Shown piece by piece: positions 21,854 through 32,207 of a stretch of 64,000 bases of DNA (the first letter of the stretch is position 1; the number at the start of each line of letters is the position of its first letter). Under the pieces are notes generated by a model. It ran no database searches, was not told where the DNA came from, and saw only the letters and a list, made by a program, of their open reading frames with translations. This DNA comes from Darksidea phi (taxonomy: Eukaryota > Ascomycota > Dothideomycetes > Pleosporales > Lentitheciaceae), in NCBI GenBank assembly GCA_030770425.1, contig JASJFT010000002.1, positions 655,994-719,993 on the forward strand. Direction: 5' to 3'. Made by a program: the position numbers and the translations under genes.

Positions 21854-23245
21854 CTAATTGACCTGCCTTGCGTTACAGTTTCTGAGGGCAAAGCTGCGCT
21901 TCGGAGCCTCCCAGGTCAGCCAAGAGCACACCCATGTGTACCCCACGATGCGCTCAAAGGCCGAAAAGACTGAAGGCCAGACCCCTGACAATTTGCTTCG
22001 TCGTAACTTTCCCCAGTAGTACTGGACCACCCCTTCCAGCACGAAGGCAACGGGCTGTAGTAACTAGTACTGCATACTCGCCCTCCAAGCACACTTGATT
22101 TCGAACTTCCACATCACCGCTCCGTGCATGATTCCGGACAGTAAGAAGACGAGATAATTGTTAATGAGTCGTGAAAATGCGGTCTTCTGGTTGATACCGA
22201 GCGAACTCGACACGACAGCGGCATGCGAGTTGAACGATCTGTAGATCAGTCTGTGCCAGAACACGGATCAAAACCGCCGCATACTGTAGGCTTCGGAAAT
22301 TCGACCAAAAAGTGGCGGCCACTCCCAGGACTGGTCGAGGCCTACGGTCATGAAGATGATGGCGAAGAAATCGTGATATGCAGACAGCGTCAGGTCGTCT
22401 GGAAGAAAGTTGGCGACTGCTTCGTGTACGCGGACCATCAGTTCTCGTCTCGCGACGGTAGTGGTGGATGAGGTCCCGATACAATGCTGTATGAGCCGTC
22501 GCATGATGCTCGCCTCTGCAGGTGCGCAGTCGGTCGTATTAATACCCAATAAAGTCTTGGGACTCAAGAAATCCTTGAAACGAGGGCCCAAGGTCAGTTT
22601 ACTTGTTTCAGAAGGGAGGATTGCTACTACATACGAAGTAACAACAGAGCAAAATAAAGTTGAAAAACAGGTAGCCACCTCGAACCGATATAGCAGCGAA
22701 TTTTCCTCGAGAGGCTAGCGTGGACTCGCCTGATTATCTCTTTACTTTCTTATTGTCCAGTATCTTGGGGGGCTTTGCCCAATCAGCGGTGGATTTTTGG
22801 CCGGGCCATAGATATGGCACCTCCCAAGAGGTACCAACACACCTAGCGTTGAACACAAGCTTGTACCCGCTTACCCATGCATGCCCTTTCGAGTCTGAGT
22901 TTCTTTCAAGTACCTGTCGCGAACATAAGTAAGGATATTGAAATTGCCTAGGAGCATAGAACTTATACTGCCTGGAGATGCATCTCTAAAGCACAAACAC
23001 GTAATATGAAATGCAAGGATCAACACGAATCGAAGATAGATATCGTTCAACGTATCGTTGGGGGAGAGTCCCTTCGCTGTCTGAAATGCACCGCATACCG
23101 GAACGACCAAAATGGACACGGCATTCCAACGATTGAGTCGACTCGGAAAGGAAGTGATGGCGAGGCAGGTAAAAATCAAGGAGGCGAACCAGAAAAGAGG
23201 CCAAGCCCCCTCTCTCAAGCTCCAACGCTCGTCTTGGGCTGGCAT
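21854..23245 (-). pseudogene. Broken wax-synthase-like MBOAT acyltransferase
   Basis: Inferred exons are 22969-23245, 22894-22746 and 22705-21854; together they give 425 codons, a normal length for fungal wax-synthase-like O-acyltransferases. Family text is clear: KLVFNARCVGTSWEV in exon 2, and PPLFGRISEAYSMRRF, FWHRLIYRSFN, FLLSGIMHGAV and LLQPVAFVLEGVVQYYW in exon 3. Exon 3 stays in one frame over 284 codons but carries two stops: TGA at 22268-22270, exactly where the family has Trp in RRFW, and TAG at 22064-22066, in the hydrophobic MQ-F-LLQP segment. The 40-nt second intron is also unusually short. Intact members transfer acyl groups to alcohols or secondary metabolites in membranes. I judge this copy to be recently inactivated; readthrough or sequencing errors are less likely alternatives. 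Confidence 0.8.
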
Positions 23246-24796
23246 TTTGATGATTTCTGAACGATTTTACATGGAGGAGTGTGTGCAGTCTTAGATGGTA
23301 CGAACGTACAATACTATGGTATTTCTACACGAGGTATCATAGGTATCTTCTCCATCCGGACATTCGACCGGAGTAAATACTACCACTTGCTACGCAGTGC
23401 GGTGCTATGCTCTCAGCATAGGATCATACAGAACCCGTACCTCATCCTAAGCCTCACTCTCATGGTGGAAAGTCTCGGGAACTAAGGAACTAGCCCCTGC
23501 ATCTGCAAGTTTCGGATCAACGCAATAAGATACTGTTACACACTTACTTTTGCATCTATCTTGGCCTTTACGATTTTTTTTTTGAAGCACTGTAACGCTA
23601 ATCGTTTAGACGTATGAATCTTGCGAAATATAACTAGATAAATGAGCGTTGACAGTACGCAATATTCGGGAGTTCCCCCAGTTCAAATCACCATGAGCGA
23701 CCTCGTTACCGGGCAAGTCGTTCGAGCTAGGGTAGGCATTGTGCTCTTGGATTCGAGTAAGACTGACGGGACCCCTCTGCTTCGGACCAAGGGTAATCTG
23801 GTTCGTTTCGCTAAATGATAGCGGGCTGTGGGCCTAACTTTTGTAAGCTGTCCTTTGTAAGCTATCTTTTTTAAATACAGCTATTGATAGTGTACACGAC
23901 GAATAGTATTGAAAACAGTGCGTAGATTTGGTTGGACGTAGCGTTCAATTGATAGTATACGATGCGCACGTATGCGCAACTTGCCCTCGCTCTCAGCAGC
24001 TCATAGTGTAATATATTACTCTTCACGTAGATTTTGCTGCTAAGCCCAAGTACCAATTCAATATATCACAACAACGAAGCCCGTATACCTCGGGGCGATC
24101 TTTGCATTTCTCCTTGTCCAGTGGCCCCGACCCGGGCGTAGGGCATAAACGGGGTGTTAGAGATGGTGGAATTGGATAGACGCCGAGGCGATGATGTTTT
24201 TTGTTCCCGCGCGAAACCTTTCGTATATATCAGCGCGTTTTCAAGTCCAATAGCACGCTAACATCATGGCACGCGCTACGCCCTCTTTCATAAGGCTCGG
24301 GTCATCACCCTCACAGTCATACCGTAACGCCTCAGGCAACGACTATAATCCCCTTTGGTTTTAACAACCTTCTTGTGTTCCTGGGTATTCGGGACGAAAG
24401 ACCTTCTTGTATCAGCTTTTTGGGTTATTCCGCGAGTTTGGCGACGCGGTGGCTGCTACTCGTTCGATGGGTTTATTAACTTGGTATCTACTTAATATAT
24501 GTTAAGGTAGATAAGGATAATAAAAGGAACTTCCTTAGATGGTAGCTATTAAGGTTAAGGTAGCTTACTAAGTATCTTAGAGTTTAATAGAAAGAGAAAG
24601 TTATAAAATTTCTATAGAAGGATCTTCAGATAATCATACCTCTAGACTCCATCGACTAAAGGCTTTAACCAGTATTTCAACGACTTCGTGGCGTCTCAGC
24701 TTATCACCAACCCGATGATCATAGCCACCTTTATATGATCTCCACCGTTTTCGAGACAGGCACCCCTTGGTATGGAGAACCACTGATATAGTCCTC
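23246..24796. other. Decayed AT-rich intergenic block
   Basis: This 1.55 kb has no believable gene. It holds repeat copy A near its centre and, at 24480-24650, an AT-rich stretch full of TTAAGG/AGGTAG-like words and TpA steps that looks RIP-mutated. The last part, just before 24797, is the 3' flank of the GH5 gene. Confidence 0.5.
24281..24468 (+). repeat. Dispersed repeat, copy A
   Basis: Copy A shares two blocks with copy C at 28981-29157. One is acgcgctacgccctcttt followed by ataaggctcgg; the other begins aacaaccttcttg and runs through ggtattcgggacgaaa and ttattccgcgagtttg to ctgctactc and ttcga. Copy B at 28184-28294 has only the second block. Where the copies differ, many differences are C/T or G/A, for example gtttggcgacgcggtgg against gtttgacgacgcgatgg. 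This is the pattern left by RIP. No coding or terminal repeat was found, so the parent element is unknown. Confidence 0.75.
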
Positions 24797-26314
24797 TTAG
24801 AAGCCGTCGCATGCCCCAGAATTTGCGATGCTGTTCAGATCCCTGGGGATGATGCCCTTATCAACAGCCACTATAACCACGCGTCAGCGGCCATCAAGCG
24901 AGTGATTCTTGATAATATATCACCACTTACTTCTGTAGTCCCAACGAGGGTCTCCTAATTCGGTCTTCCATGTCCAAAATACCCAACCGAGGGTCGACCG
25001 CTCATAATTAAGGACTTGGGCCGAAAACCACCGCCTGTAGAAGTTGATATCCTGATCCCATGCCCATTCAGGAAAATTTTCGATACCATCTGGTGCACTG
25101 ATACTCCATTCACCAACAATTGTAGGCCAATTAACACCGCGGTTATCGTGACAAGATGTCCGTAGATAGTTGTCTTTGGAATTTTCGATACTCGCCCACT
25201 TGAGGTATCGGTGATCGTCGTACGCTGCGAAGAAGTCGTTGCTTAAGAATTGGTGAGGATCACCAGAACCCCATAAAGAATTCATGAACTGAATATGCAT
25301 GCGGTCATTATCAGCAATATTATGCCTGTTCTCGGCTTCTCGGATGGTCTAGTCGAGTCATTAGTTTATTATATATGAGTGCGGTGATTACTGTGAAGGA
25401 AAGATTGCTTACCCGATATGCGTTCGGATAGTAAGTATTCCGCATGAAGTCAGTTCGTCCATCCTGAACCTGAAGAGGCTCATTCACAACTTCAATCATG
25501 CCCACATTTCGGAATTCGGTGGATTCGTATTTCCGATCTACTAGCCACGACAGAAACCTGTAGGACCTATCAAATTGAAAGTCCTGGTAGAAGCCAGGGT
25601 TGGGATTATCCTATTCTTAGATGAGTCATATATGATGATCAAGTGGAGAAGCCACTAGCTTACCTGTCCAGTGAATGCATTGTTCGCGGCTTGAGCACCA
25701 GGAGCACCGTGATGGCTACATGTGTGTTAGCAATTATGAATCAAGTTCTTGTGCCGATACCTATTGTGTGCAGCGTTAACTTACTCTAATATAATGTAAA
25801 ATCCTCGGTCAGATGCCCAACCACAGATTTGCTTAAGATATTTGAATGCGCCTCGTGGAAAGTGCTCAGAGTCACGGAACACGAGATCCTCAAACATCCA
25901 ATAGCCAACCGGAATACGAATGGTATTGAGACCGTAGTCCAACATGTCGTCGAGATCTTTCTCCGTGATGAAGTTACGCCAATGCTCGTCGAACTTCGCA
26001 TCAGCCGTATCCTGACCAAGTGCACTCACACAGTCGAACTCGGATTTTGTATTTCCACAACCCATTCCCTCCCATATCTTTGGGACAAGCCAAGGCTCGA
26101 TGATAAATTGGCTCCCAAGACTAACACCTCGAACAGCTTTCCCGCTGAGCCAACGCTTGCAATGGGGGTCGTTGGCTTCGTCGCAGGCCGATGTTTGGTT
26201 ATCGAAGAGACTGGCCCCGTTCCGGTCCCATAGTGATCGCTCTCCTGGAAGCCATGCATTACACAGAGTCACGGACAAAGCCAACGTGAGGCCGACGAAT
26301 GACAATAGTTCCAT
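24797..26314 (-). CDS. Secreted GH5 glucanase, probable endo-beta-1,6-glucanase
   Basis: Exons on the minus strand are 25785-26314, 25664-25715, 25413-25610, 24931-25348 and 24797-24870, giving 423 residues. The ATG at 26314 starts a signal peptide (MELLSFVGLTLALSVTLCNA). The mature enzyme shows RGVSLGSQFIIEPW, GLNTIRIPVGYWM and DHHGAPGAQ. The acid/base glutamate lies in VVNEP (E238) and the nucleophile in VGEW (E340), both expected for glycoside hydrolase family 5. The overall text resembles the beta-1,6-glucanase branch, which attacks fungal cell-wall glucan and acts in wall remodelling or mycoparasitism; exact specificity is inferred. The gene is complete with five clean exons, although the sequence on both sides is decayed and AT-rich. 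Confidence 0.9.
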
Positions 26315-27299
26315 GTAGGGATGGTTTAGCGACGTAAGCAGGTGTACTCGAAAGAGGCAGGATTGGTTTCTAGAAACTAATTCGCGAAAGAACGGTTCTG
26401 AGTTGTGTACCAAGTAATGACAAGACTGGCGGGAAGTGATGAATCTGCCTGAATTTCAACATGGAGCGGCGTCTGTATGCAGGATTTTATACCACCCATC
26501 AATGTAGATAAGACAAAGCCAACTCCATTGGGAAATTGGCGCAAGAGAACACTGTACAGAGCCATACCCACCGAAGGCATGTTACTAAACTGGGTGATTG
26601 GTTCATCGCTACAGGGAGCATAATAGTCAGCATCAGCAACAACATGGGCGACCAGGAATCGTCTACAAGGCTAGTGCCAAGAATCTCACGCTTTAATGGT
26701 CACCGTGACGGAGTTACCATATATTGATTCTTTGGCCGTGTGCCAATGGTGATGATCCTGGTAAAGGAGTTGGGCGCATGCTTTCTAGTACCTGCGTAGC
26801 GAGAACTAGTAAGCGCATTGCATTCGTACACGGATCCTCGAATAAGGCTAATTAAACCTAGCAAATGCCTTCAATACAGCAAGTACATCTAGAATCAGCA
26901 GAAAAGACCGGGCACTGGAAAATCCAGCTGATCACAAGATCGTGCCCAAGGATTAATATGGAGAGGATCTAGCGCTAACGTCCCTCCCTGCTAGTCGAAA
27001 ACCCCCTACACCAAAAAATTAAAGGGGCACTTTAACATCACACCTCTCTAACTTTATAAACATCTAATATCTGCATATACTGTTATATAAGTTATGTGCC
27101 GTAGGCAATTCTAAGTATAGGCACCTTTGCACTCTAAAATTATAATTGCGTTGTCGCTGCCGCACCTGGTCTGCAAAGAACTTGCTTTCCTCGTAAAACA
27201 TACCGCTCTCGCCCTAGTACTACTATAAGCTCTTGCCGCTGCCAATGCCTATGCAAGGGTTCTACCTAAGCCTGTAGATCCTACTGGCATGCTAGGAAG
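26315..27299. other. Intergenic block upstream of the GH5 gene
   Basis: This region contains the GH5 promoter near 26320-26800. Beyond that the sequence grows AT-rich, with no frame or repeat that I can support, up to the NLR remnant. Confidence 0.4.
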
Positions 27300-28090
27300 T
27301 CATCCTTAGCCCTGTAGACATGCGCCGGTGCTTACATCCCAGATCTTGACGGTGCTGTCGCTGGACGCTGACGCCAGCAGAGTGGAGTCATACAAGAAGG
27401 CTACGGAGTTAACTGAACGCCTGTGGCCCTCGAGCGTCTGCGGGCACGCACTCTAACCGTCGCTCATAGCTGGCTTGATGATGATTCCTTTTGGCTCTTC
27501 GTGCTTAAATAGTCTTCTAATCATGCTACCTGTTGGACTGAACAACAGCGCAGATGTACATGTCTGAAGAAGGTAGCTCTCGATTGCCCTTTTATGACAT
27601 AGTGAACCGCTGAGCGCCTTGAACACGCTTCCTAAGCTCGTCTGCGTCCCATACCTCCTACTTGCGTTAGCATGTAGACTATGTACGTTGTACGGATATA
27701 CTATTTGTATATGCCATACATGTATTAGGGACCATAGTTTCGATATCGAAACTGCACCCTTTGCCACGCCCTTGCATAGGGTAAGCCCTTCTAGCCAGTA
27801 GAGATACTTCTTCTATAGAAATGCATCAATAGCTGCGACTTGCAAGTCACCAACACCGTTTGCCCAAGACTTGGGTTTCGAGTCTAGTAGATGACCGATC
27901 CAATAGAAGCACGGATATCCCGGCGCTGCTAATGGCTCTAGGTTAGGCGGTTCGACGCTCTTAATAGGATATCCTAGCGCCTTTACTCCGTATATCCCCG
28001 TCTAATGTCCTAGATAGAATCACGAGCACCTATAGATAGATCTTAGCATTGTCTAACTCGCTTACCTAGTATATTGTTCGCTTATATAAA
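27300..28090 (-). pseudogene. NACHT-WD40 NOD-like receptor remnant
   Basis: The minus strand carries the linker and first WD40 repeat of a fungal NLR (HET-E-like class). Reading from about 28090 down, VLVILSRTLDGD is followed after a frame change by IYGVKALGYPIKSVEPP. Then come FYWIGHLLDSKPKSWANGVG, DAFL-stop-KKYLYWLEGL and KGAVSISKLWSL, later PTGSMIRRLFKHEEPKG and KPAMSDG, and finally TLEGHRRSVNSVAF and SSDSTVKIWDVSTG before a TAA near 27307. At least two in-frame TAG codons and frame changes break it. Intact relatives sense non-self or microbes through WD40 repeats and trigger cell death through an N-terminal effector. Here the N-terminal effector, the NACHT core and the remaining repeats are absent. 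Confidence 0.8.
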
Positions 28091-28183
28091 GATTATAGTT
28101 TAGGCGGGAATAATACTAGCTTCTCTAGTACGTTCCATTTCGGTATCGCTCTTAGATCTTGGTATACAAACGCTAACGCCCCC

Positions 28184-28294
28184 TTGGTTTCAACAACCTT
28201 CTTGCGTTTCTAGGTATTCGAGACGAAATACCTTTTTATGTCACCTTTTTGGATTATTCCGCGAGTTTGACGACGCGGGGCTCCTACTCATTCG
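28184..28294 (+). repeat. Dispersed repeat, copy B (partial)
   Basis: Copy B has only the second block of the repeat: ttggtttcaacaaccttctt, ggtattcgagacgaaa, ttattccgcgagtttgacga and ctactcattcga. It shares tttgacgacgcg and attcga with copy C, where copy A has G in place of A at both sites. It lies about 790 bases from copy C in the same orientation. Confidence 0.7.
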
Positions 28295-28979
28295 ATTCTA
28301 CTCTAGTAGCTAGTAGATAAATAGAAGCTACTTTATAAGAAACTAGCTTCTTAGTAATTTACTTATTCTTTAAGTACTGTTATGGACGATCTCTATATAT
28401 AGTCTTCTATATAACTTCGAATAGAAGCTATTCTCTTGTAGAAAGGTTGATAGTTCTTACATATAGGTTAAAAGTAGTAGGTTATCTCGCTTAGTAACTA
28501 TATCCGAAAGGAGCCCTTCTAAACTAAACCGAAGGGGATTTCCCGTTAATAAGATTATGAATTATATCTTGCTGATATAGTACATTCAAGCGAGAACATA
28601 GCGGTAACTACCGGGGGGTAGAGGCAGCGATGCATCGACGCGCCTGTGACGACGCCGCCATCCGGTTGCCTGGCTGCGATGGAAGTCATGGGACTATGGA
28701 TCGATGTATAGCGGCAGACAAGTTTCGAAATAGCTTTTAAGACGGCCCCGCGGGCACTGGTAGGGCCGCGAGATAGAGGTGATGTTGTAGGTTGAAGAGC
28801 TAGCTACGTGGATAGTTAGAGTGATTAATGAGACTCTAGAGGATAGAGGATAGAGGATAGAAGATGGAGTGCAACGCTCTGCTGATGAAGAAGTTTTTAT
28901 GGGACGTTGAGTAGGCAGTAGGTTACGTTTCTAGCTACTCTCGAGTCTAGTAGACTACTGTCGCTACCGCTTAATATCG

Positions 28980-29157
28980 CACGCGCTACGCCCTCTTTTA
29001 TAAGGCTCGGACAGTCATGCCGTGACGTGAGCCTTAGATGATAACTACAACTAACAACCTTCTTGCGTTTCAAGGTATTCGGGACGAAATGCCTTTTTAT
29101 GTCACTTTTTTGGTTATTCCGCGAGTTTGACGACGCGATGGCTGCTACTCATTCGAT
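28980..29157 (+). repeat. Dispersed repeat, copy C
   Basis: Copy C contains both blocks, as does copy A, but with a shorter middle. Relative to copy A it carries several G-to-A and C-to-T differences. It ends just 185 bases before the AlaX-like start codon, so part of the repeat may lie within that gene's promoter. Confidence 0.75.
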
Positions 29158-29341
29158 AGCGGTAACTACCTTCCTAATCAAGCTAGACCCGATGTACATG
29201 CCACTTGTAGGGCGTAGCCGAACGACGACATATACTCTCGAAGCTTCCACTGAAGCAAAAGGCCGTAGAAGAACACATATAAATAAAAACGCTTGATTCA
29301 CCCGAGCCCACCTACAAGACATCTAAAACCACCGCCGTTGA

Positions 29342-30304
29342 ATGCGTTCCACTTTCTACCGCGCATCACTCATCCACAGTCTATTTCGCGGCCCTGGATT
29401 ATCGCCATATCAAAGACTCATCTTCGCGCCCATTCTCAATACGCATCCAAGCAGAACACATACTTGCACCATGTCATCCCCCAAAACGGAAGCGCTCTAC
29501 CAAAAAGACGGCCACCTATACACACACACCTCAACCCTATCCTCCCTCTCTCCACTCTCCTCCCTCCCCCAAGAAACGCAGAACCTGTTCAAAGCACCAG
29601 AAGGCGAACCCTACATCCTAACAACACCCTCAACAATCTTCCACGCACAGGGCGGCGGACAACCTACTGATACGGGAACCATCACGCCAAAGGATGGAGC
29701 CGAAAAGCCAAACTTCATCGTCCACCAAGTACGTAAAGTAGATCCCACAATACTCCACATGGGCGTCTTCGAACCACCAAATGAGAAGTTCGCCGTCGGT
29801 AAAGGCGAGACGGAAGTGGTCCAAAACATCGACGTAGGCAAGCGCGTGCTCCACTCAAGATACCACACCGCCGGCCACGTAATCGGCCTCGCCATATACA
29901 TGCTCAGCAAATCCCCCTCCGCCACCTCCCTCATACCCTCAGACATCAAAAACGGAAAAGCATCGCACTACCCCAGCGCCGCCTTCGTCGAGTTCATCGG
30001 GCTCATTCCCGGCACCGCCAAGCAGGCCATCCAGGACAAGGTCGACGAACTAGTGCACGAGGATCTCGATGTAGCGATCCACTTCTGGACGCAAGAGGAG
30101 GCGAATCAGAAGTGCTTAGGCGGGACGGACGGTGCGGCCATCTCGGGGGATGATGTCAGGGTTGTGGATTTGGGCGGGTTGGGGAGTTATCCGTGTGGCG
30201 GGACGCATGTGAAGACGTTGAAGGAGTTGGGGAAGGTAGTGGTGCGGAATATCAAGCGGCAGAAGGGCATTACTAAGATTTCTTATGAGGTTGTTGATGC
30301 TTAG
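29342..30304 (+). CDS. AlaX-type alanyl-tRNA editing domain protein
   Basis: A 320-residue free-standing editing protein is predicted; this family hydrolyses wrongly charged Ser- or Gly-tRNA(Ala). The zinc ligands are visible as HTAGH (H175, H179) and CGGTH (C285, H289), and HAQGGGQPTDTG marks the N-terminal edge of the domain. Two starts are possible. The ATG at 29342 gives an N-terminal extension of 43 residues that has many Arg and Ser and no acidic residue, like a mitochondrial presequence. The ATG at 29471 has a stronger context (caccATG) and starts right before the conserved body. Leaky scanning could make mitochondrial and cytosolic forms. The single exon has strong C-rich codon bias. 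Confidence 0.9.
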   Translation: MRSTFYRASLIHSLFRGPGLSPYQRLIFAPILNTHPSRTHTCTMSSPKTEALYQKDGHLYTHTSTLSSLSPLSSLPQETQNLFKAPEGEPYILTTPSTIFHAQGGGQPTDTGTITPKDGAEKPNFIVHQVRKVDPTILHMGVFEPPNEKFAVGKGETEVVQNIDVGKRVLHSRYHTAGHVIGLAIYMLSKSPSATSLIPSDIKNGKASHYPSAAFVEFIGLIPGTAKQAIQDKVDELVHEDLDVAIHFWTQEEANQKCLGGTDGAAISGDDVRVVDLGGLGSYPCGGTHVKTLKELGKVVVRNIKRQKGITKISYEVVDA

Positions 30305-30539
30305 ATGCGGGTAGGGTTGTCTGTCGTGTGAAAGCTGTGATGCTAAATCATGCATACACGGTATTTGTATCAATCTTATGCAAGAGCGCGATGCTTGATT
30401 AGATATATAGGGTCGTTCTCAAAGAAGAGGCATGCAAGATGAATAGGCTATCATACAACAAAGCGTTGACCATAACAATCGTACACGTCGTTCCTGGTGA
30501 GCGATATCTACAATGATCCTTTATTTCCGACAGGTGACC

Positions 30540-31608
30540 TCATAAATCCTCGTCCGACGAAGTCCTGATGGGCCTAAACAGTTGAAACGGCGCCCCCTCA
30601 ATTTCCTCTCCATCCCAGCTAACATGCACCTCAAACCTCTTCGGCGTCGTCACCTTCCTTAGCGGTGCTAGCATACGCTCTTCACACCTCGCATTCCTGA
30701 ATCCGTAAAAGTATAGCAGGCTAGCGCGTATAAACCTCAGGTTTGGCATGTCCGCTATAATGCGCCATGTTTCTTCCCACGTTGCCTCGTCGTGAGGTGG
30801 GTATAATGCGGGGTCGGCAAGATGCAAGGCTTGGGACAGCGGGTCGTATATAGGCCAGGAGATAGACCATTCGAGATCGATGGTTCGGACAAGGTCGAAG
30901 CGGCGTGGGAGGATAGTGCAGGAGAAGTAGCGTAGGCAATCGAGGTCGGAGAAGGAGAAGCAGTTTGTCGAGTAGACAAGGTCTATGGATTCAGAGTAGC
31001 TGTCAGAATGTTAACATCTAGCAGTCTCGTGAACCAAAGCCTGCTTACATTTGCCGGCACGTCTGCAGTAGCGGAAGCAAGTCGCCATCTGTACCCTCCT
31101 CACCATCTCCGGTCAAGGGTAGCCATATATTCGCGCTATCCACCGTACCCCAGCAACACTCGCGACTGAACATGCTTCCATTGAAGACCAATGGACACTC
31201 CACCGTGCTGGGAGCTTTGCACCGCAGATGACCGAGCTTGTTCTTCTTGAGAATCATGTGCATTGTGCTCTCTCCGACGGCAGCACGAAAGATCATCTGT
31301 CTCAACTCGTATGGGAGCTGCATGAGCCGCGATTGCGACTGATTGAGCGTCGTACCTCGGTCAGGTTCCGAAGAGGCCGTCTTCTCGGCCGATTTGGGTA
31401 CGGGAATTGTAAGATTGCGCTCTGGCGGGCGGATGGGGAGAGGCCTCGGTGCCATCACTTGTCGCCGTTCGAAACGTTTCCGGTCCTCAGACTCGCCATA
31501 ACGGCGTAAGCGTCCGGGGCAGAAGCACGATGCAACGGCAATCCAGCAGCATAGAATTGGTCCGCAAACAACCCCAAGAGCGATGTTGCTGAGCCTGGCG
31601 CGACTCAT
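30540..31608 (-). CDS. DUF7730-type fungal protein
   Basis: Exons are 31049-31608 and 30540-30999 (339 residues). An N-terminal hydrophobic segment (about residues 8-28, including LGVVCGPILCCWIAVASCFC) could anchor the protein in a membrane. The conserved block begins LMQLPYELRQMIFRAAVGES, similar to an F-box-like entry, and the splice joins TCRQ to IYSESIDLVYSTNCFSF. This LLQTCRQIYSE-type motif marks the large family of fungal proteins now called DUF7730. Function in the family is unknown. The gene is convergent with the AlaX-like gene, with 235 bases between the stops. Confidence 0.8.
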
Positions 31609-32207
31609 TTTGAATCGCGTAGTTTGAATGAGGAATAGTTGGAAATACAGGCAAGAATAAGGGAGAAGAAAGTACGGGTCAGAAGCGGCATCTCATCATG
31701 GCAGAACCTTCCTTCGGCGTCAGCGGGTCGCCAGTAGGCGGTAACTAAGGGAGAAAAGAATAAAGAAGAGACAACTGAAGGCACTATAGTCCAAGTAGAA
31801 GACCGGTCAAGAACATTGCTCACGCGAGCATGTGGGTAACAATAGGAGACGTGGACGCGTCCATGGGGATTACGAGGTGAAGGCGGTGACCGCGGGCAGA
31901 TCGATAACGTCACGTGTCGGCTGGCCTTTCCGTCCAATCAAAAGCGGATATTTAAGGAATAGTTGAAGGCGTATGTTAGACTATCAGTCTACACCCATCA
32001 ATCAAGTCTAGAACCATGGATTTGCAAATTCCTGACATGGTACTGTTTCGTCCAAATTTTTGGGTTATACACAGGAGGCTAGCTTACCATCCCTACCTCT
32101 ATGTACCGACTCCGCTGCCGTGCAACCCATGCGGGTATCAAATCATTTCGAAGTCCTCCATGCCACAGCAACAATTCCCGCCCATCTTCATCTTCCGCCG
32201 TCCTCTA
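31609..32207. other. Intergenic region
   Basis: This is the promoter side of the DUF7730 gene and the 3' flank of CSE1, both minus strand. Short open frames on both strands overlap each other and show no family. Confidence 0.35.

Larger units (their letters stand above)
28091..29341. other. RIP-like AT-rich block with repeat copies B and C
   Basis: No intact gene was found. The block is rich in TAG, CTA and TATA words, as RIP-mutated DNA is. It contains repeat copies B and C, a short tandem of ggatagaggatagaggatag near 28840-28860, and the word atagcggtaactacc twice (about 28598 and 29155). The final 150 bases should hold the promoter of the AlaX-like gene. Confidence 0.5.

Noticed and set aside
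23640..23720. tRNA-like T-loop word gttcaaatc
   Set aside because: The flanking bases do not pair as a T stem, and no acceptor or anticodon stem could be drawn.
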